Assembly: GCF_933775445.1 (NCBI RefSeq)
Contig: NC_065873.1
Span: forward strand, 1,178,001-1,242,000
From: Argentina anserina
Taxonomy: Eukaryota > Streptophyta > Magnoliopsida > Rosales > Rosaceae
Direction: 5' to 3'
Length of the DNA: 64,000 nucleotides
A program made the position numbers and the translations under genes. The first letter of the stretch is position 1, and every line of letters begins with the position of its first letter. Positions 60,401 through 64,000 of the stretch are shown one piece after another. The notes under the pieces are model-generated. The model searched no databases and had not been told where the DNA came from. It was given only the letters and a program-made list of their open reading frames with translations.

Positions 60401-61696
60401 ATCCAAATCTATTTCATATGTCTACCAGCTCTTGACACTTGATAAATAAGTATTGACAATAGTCACACAAAAAAAGAACAAAAAGAAGATAAATAAGTAT
60501 TGTGGTCATATTCCATAATCGATATACGGTGAAAATCACTCTTGAAATATCAAAATTTACTGATCAACTGGTGGCAAAAATAACGCATCTTGAAAACCAT
60601 TCATCTGAAATATTTAGTTACAATCCCATGTTCTTATCATCACACATGATTTGTTCCACTTCCACCTGATTGTGTTTTGTGTGAGTTATATGTTTAGTCA
60701 GAACTCAGAAAGTGACGGTATATGAGAAACAGTTTTGATGGTAGAGCGCAGGATCCAACAGGCTAGGGACAGAAACTAAGCAGTATGCTATTTGTCAATT
60801 ATTATTAGTTGGGATGGAAAGCATGTGATTCATTTTTTCTTGTCTTAAACAGAACTCCAATTACAATCAGTTGTCTCTTCATGAACAAGTGGCATCTACC
60901 GTATAAATGGTGAAATGTCTCTATACACAACAACAAGAACAAGTATTTAGACTGTTTTTTGGTCGTCAAGTTGGTGTATGTAGTATTTTCTCAGCCCTCA
61001 GTAGGGAAACTTTAAGAAGCTGCCTGAACTCCAAGTTGCAATGCCATGTTTATAGAATGTGCACGGTGCAGCGAAGATGCTGGTTGTTAGTTCCTTGTAT
61101 TCGATTATATTCATATTTCACTGTTGCATTATTTGGCAATTTTCCTGCAGCATCTCCCATTATTGCTGTCCTTACAAGTTTTCTTTTCAAAGACTAAATG
61201 TCTCAAGCTTGTCTCTAATTTTATGAGTTATCTTGAGCAGATTTTATTAGACCTGCATTACTCATTATGTATCAGAGTGGCTCAACTTGAAAGGTCTAGA
61301 GCTTTCTAAATTCTCAGTGACGTTTTAACTAATTATTAGTAAAGTAATGCAGAGGAAGGTGTCCTTCTGTGATGCTCTTAACATTAGAAGAACTGGGAGC
61401 AATCAAAGAAGATCGATACTTAAGACATTGGCATATTATAAAACAACTGAACTTGGATTACTCTACTCAGCATGTTCATTAGTTAAAAGCCTTTGTTTGT
61501 GGCGATGAGTTAGACCCAAAATTAAGCCATATGATGATTTCTACTCTGAGATTACCTTTTAGGTTATCAAAAACCATTAGAGTTGAGTCCCCTGAGTCCC
61601 CTCCTCACATGAATACTCCATGAGGCCAGAGCTTGCACTGTATACTGTATATTTCTGGTTAAACTGAGCTACATATAAAATAGTTGCTTTACAAGA
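60401..61696. other. Intergenic DNA, part of the SAUR unit duplication
   Basis: 61,260-61,660 repeats blocks of 53,580-53,970. An open frame at 60,907-61,197 has no recognised motif. No other gene seen. Confidence 0.4.
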
Positions 61697-62075
61697 CCTA
61701 TTGTAATAACCCGATTTTTCGGAACGATTTTTAGATTGTTTAATTTCTATTAAGTTGTGGAATTCAATAAAAATGGAATTTGGATCGCTTACAAAAATTC
61801 GAAACTCGAACAGAAACGTTTCAGAACGTTTATTTAGTAAAAACGTTACATTTTCACAACTTATTTATCGACTTTTATTCCGTCGCTCGGTTGCGAAAAC
61901 TTTCTTCACGAAAGTTGTAGAGCTCGTCGATACGAGTTCGTGGATATGTGACGCGTTCGAATCGGACGTTGTGTGTAAAAGTTATTATTGACGGAAGATA
62001 GTTTCCGATTTTAAGGGGGGTATAAAGGACATTTTGTGAAATAGGGTTTCTATTTTCAGAAAACCCTCTTCTCTC

Positions 62076-62290
62076 TCCCCTCTCTCTTCCGCCGCCCCTC
62101 TCTTTCTTCTCTCTTTCTTCTCTCTTTCTTTTCTCTTTCTTTTCTCTTTCTTTTCTCTCTTTTCTCTCTCTTTTCTCTCTTTTCTCTCTTTTCTCTCATT
62201 CTCTCTTCACTCTCTCGGTTCTCTCTTTCTCCCTCTCTTCTTCTCTCTCTCTTTTCCTTCTTTTCCCCCGAGCTCTCTCTTCCTCACCAT
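62076..62290 (+). repeat. Expanded CT-rich tract in LTR J
   Basis: About 200 bp of ctctttctt and ctctcttt words just after the predicted start site. Other copies have only 40-80 bp of CT-rich sequence here. Confidence 0.85.
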
Positions 62291-62984
62291 CGGCCTCACC
62301 ACCGATCTCCCCCCTTAGGGAGACGTGGCCCACACCGCCGGTCTAGGAGGCGTCGCACCTCCCCGCACAAGCGACCCCGAGGTCGACTCCCTCTCTCTCG
62401 CCGCACACCGGAGCTCCACCAAGACGTTGACTTTTCCTCCGCCTTATCCAAGCCATCTCCGGTGGTTTTAAAGCACGATTGAGGTGAGGTTTAGCATGAA
62501 TAGGTTGTTGTGATGCTTGTTGTACGATTTGTGGTTGTTTGGTTGCGATTTGGAAGAGTTTGGAGGAGGAGGAGTTACCGCCGCCTAGAGGCGGCGCGTG
62601 TGGAGGTGTGGGGTGGCGTAGGGGCTGCCTAGGACCGTAGGAAGATAGGGGAGGAGGAGGGGGAGAGGTTAGGCACGGCGGTGGTGCGACACGCGCTGTT
62701 GGGAGTGTCGGCGCGTGGGCCCCACGCGCGGGCCACCGGAGGTGGCGCGTGTGCCACACGCGCCGCCACGTGCGGCGGAGTGAACATTTTTGACAGAAGG
62801 GTATTTTGGTAATTTACTGTGTACGGTAAAGGTAAATGTAATTTTTATTTACTACGGTAAATGTAATTAAATTTTACCTTCGGTAAATGTAATTATAAAT
62901 TACTTTCGCTAAATGTAAAAAGTAATTTGTAAAAGGTAATTAGTAAATTTTATTTACTGAGATTGTATTTACATTTAAATCGTA

Positions 62985-63186
62985 CGTATACGTACATAAA
63001 TACGTATTAATATTTATACGTACAGAAATACGTATTAATATTTATACGTACAGAAATACGTATTATTATTTATACGTACAGAAATACGTATTTAATATTT
63101 ATACGTACAGAAATACGTATATAGTATTTATACGTACAGAAATACGTATATAGTACTTATACGTACAGAAATACGTATTAATTGAG
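62985..63186 (+). repeat. TACGTA-rich tandem array in LTR J
   Basis: Six units of about 35 bp, each with tttatacgtacagaaatacg plus a variable tail. The palindromes ATACGTAT and TACGTA recur. Fewer and more degenerate units occur at the same place in other copies. Confidence 0.85.
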
Positions 63187-63789
63187 TATTGTATAGTAAC
63201 CGTGAATAGTGAACAGTAATTTCGTAAAACCGAAAATTGCTGAACAGTAACCGATTATTACTGTTTCGGCATTTAAAGGTTTACGAAACGATTCTAAATG
63301 CTTGTCTTATCTTTTCAAGGTGATCGCTAAATCGAGGAAAGGAAATATCATCGGGAATTGTGGATTTACGCTCGAGTCGTTAAGGTGAGTAAAATCTCAC
63401 TGAATTACGAATCTACCCTCGTGGTGATTCAACATTTTTGCAAGTGTGTTTATTTAATGAATTACAACATGTATATAACTTAGTGGACTACGTATATATA
63501 GTATAATGGTAATAAATACATATATATATATATAGTTCATTAAATTACATACTGTTATTAATTCATTAAAAATAGTCATCTCGGTGACAGAAAAATTGTG
63601 CATGTGTGATTTTAATGGTACGATATGATGTGAGATTATCGTACGTAATTTTCAGGTGTTTATGAAATATGACATGTATAGGATATAGTGGACTATGTAT
63701 ATATTGTATAAATGGTAAATAAGTACGAATATATATAGTTTGCTATATAATATACTGTTATGATTTTTATTGTGGATATATCGTGAAAG

Positions 63790-64000
63790 TTTTAAAACGT
63801 ACAATATGATGAGTGATTATTGTACATGATTTTATCACGAAAAATGTGAAATATTGTGATTTGTCTTCGGACGTGATGTGTGGTACAATATGATGTGAGA
63901 TTATTGTACATGTGATTTTATCACGGAAAATGTGAAATATTGTGATTTGTCTTCGGACGTGATGTGTGGTACAATATGATGTGAGATTATTGTACATGTG
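63790..64000 (+). repeat. 86-bp tandem array in LTR J
   Basis: Units starting ggtacaatatgatgtgag at 63,882 and 63,968, with an earlier partial unit. Each includes ttgtcttcggacgtgatg. Equivalent in position to the 83-bp arrays of copies F and G; it continues past the window. Confidence 0.85.

Larger units (their letters stand above)
61702..64000 (+). mobile_element. Long-LTR family, copy J, cut by the window end
   Basis: Starts TGTAATAACCC after CCTAT (61,697-61,701). It keeps the palindrome (61,907-61,942), TATA near 62,020, a hairpin variant near 62,042-62,066, a donor-like attgag/gtgagg near 62,482, an acceptor-like caag/gtgatcg near 63,319 and aag/gtgagtaaaatctcac near 63,385. It runs past base 64,000, so whether it is solo or the left LTR of a complete element cannot be told. 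Confidence 0.88.

Noticed and set aside
60907..61197. 96-codon open frame in the SAUR duplication flank
   Set aside because: Not present in the matching flank at 53-54 kb and no known motif.

Overview
This is nuclear DNA from a flowering plant. It is AT-rich, with GT..AG introns, plant-type retroelements and auxin-response SAUR genes. Rosaceae (rose/strawberry/apple kin) is my best guess, from the Cassandra-type 5S-bearing LTR and the general repeat style; that is inference. No bacterial or organellar features, tRNA genes or CRISPR arrays were seen.

Layout. 1-5,280 holds the 3' two-thirds of a PPR gene that I recognise as MRL1 (13 exons visible, 568 residues). 5.3-8.2 kb has its 3' flank, a 212-bp solo LTR with a perfect target-site duplication (TSD) and a decayed LINE tail. 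From 8.2 kb onward the window is dominated by ten copies (A-J) of one long TG...CA repeat family, each 2.6-3.1 kb where complete. Where both ends are visible, most carry a matching or near-matching 5-bp TSD. None has an internal gag-pol region, so they look like solo LTRs of a long-LTR retrotransposon. They fill about 42% of the window. Copy E is nested in D, and copy H contains a Cassandra solo LTR. Between them lie hAT-like elements with 8-bp TSDs (22.0, 23.5, 31.0 kb), a 1-kb element with a 9-bp TSD (25.0 kb), a foldback MITE (12.0 kb), a TRIM (13.7 kb) and short dispersed repeats.

Genes. The remaining gene content is a small SAUR cluster, all on the minus strand: two intact genes (39,878-40,210 and 52,991-53,299) and three broken ones. 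One is split by a TRIM and frameshifted (13.4-14.4 kb), one has two opposing frameshifts (38.1-38.4 kb), and one is split by LTR copy I (57.6-60.4 kb). Flanking sequence shows they arose by duplication of larger segments: 8.2-15.4 kb matches 38.65-41.35 kb, and 53-54 kb matches 57.6-61.7 kb. The duplicates supply natural empty sites for several insertions. One further short open reading frame (52,063-52,521) is unassigned.

Most notable. The long LTR family conserves a consistent transcription layout across diverged copies: a palindrome, a TATA box, an RNA-hairpin-forming inverted repeat about 15-30 bp after the TATA, a pyrimidine tract, a splice-donor-like site, then a mini-exon-like block of about 65 nt bounded by acceptor and donor signals. 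This suggests a spliced, apparently non-coding LTR transcript. All assignments are by reading the sequence; no database search was run.
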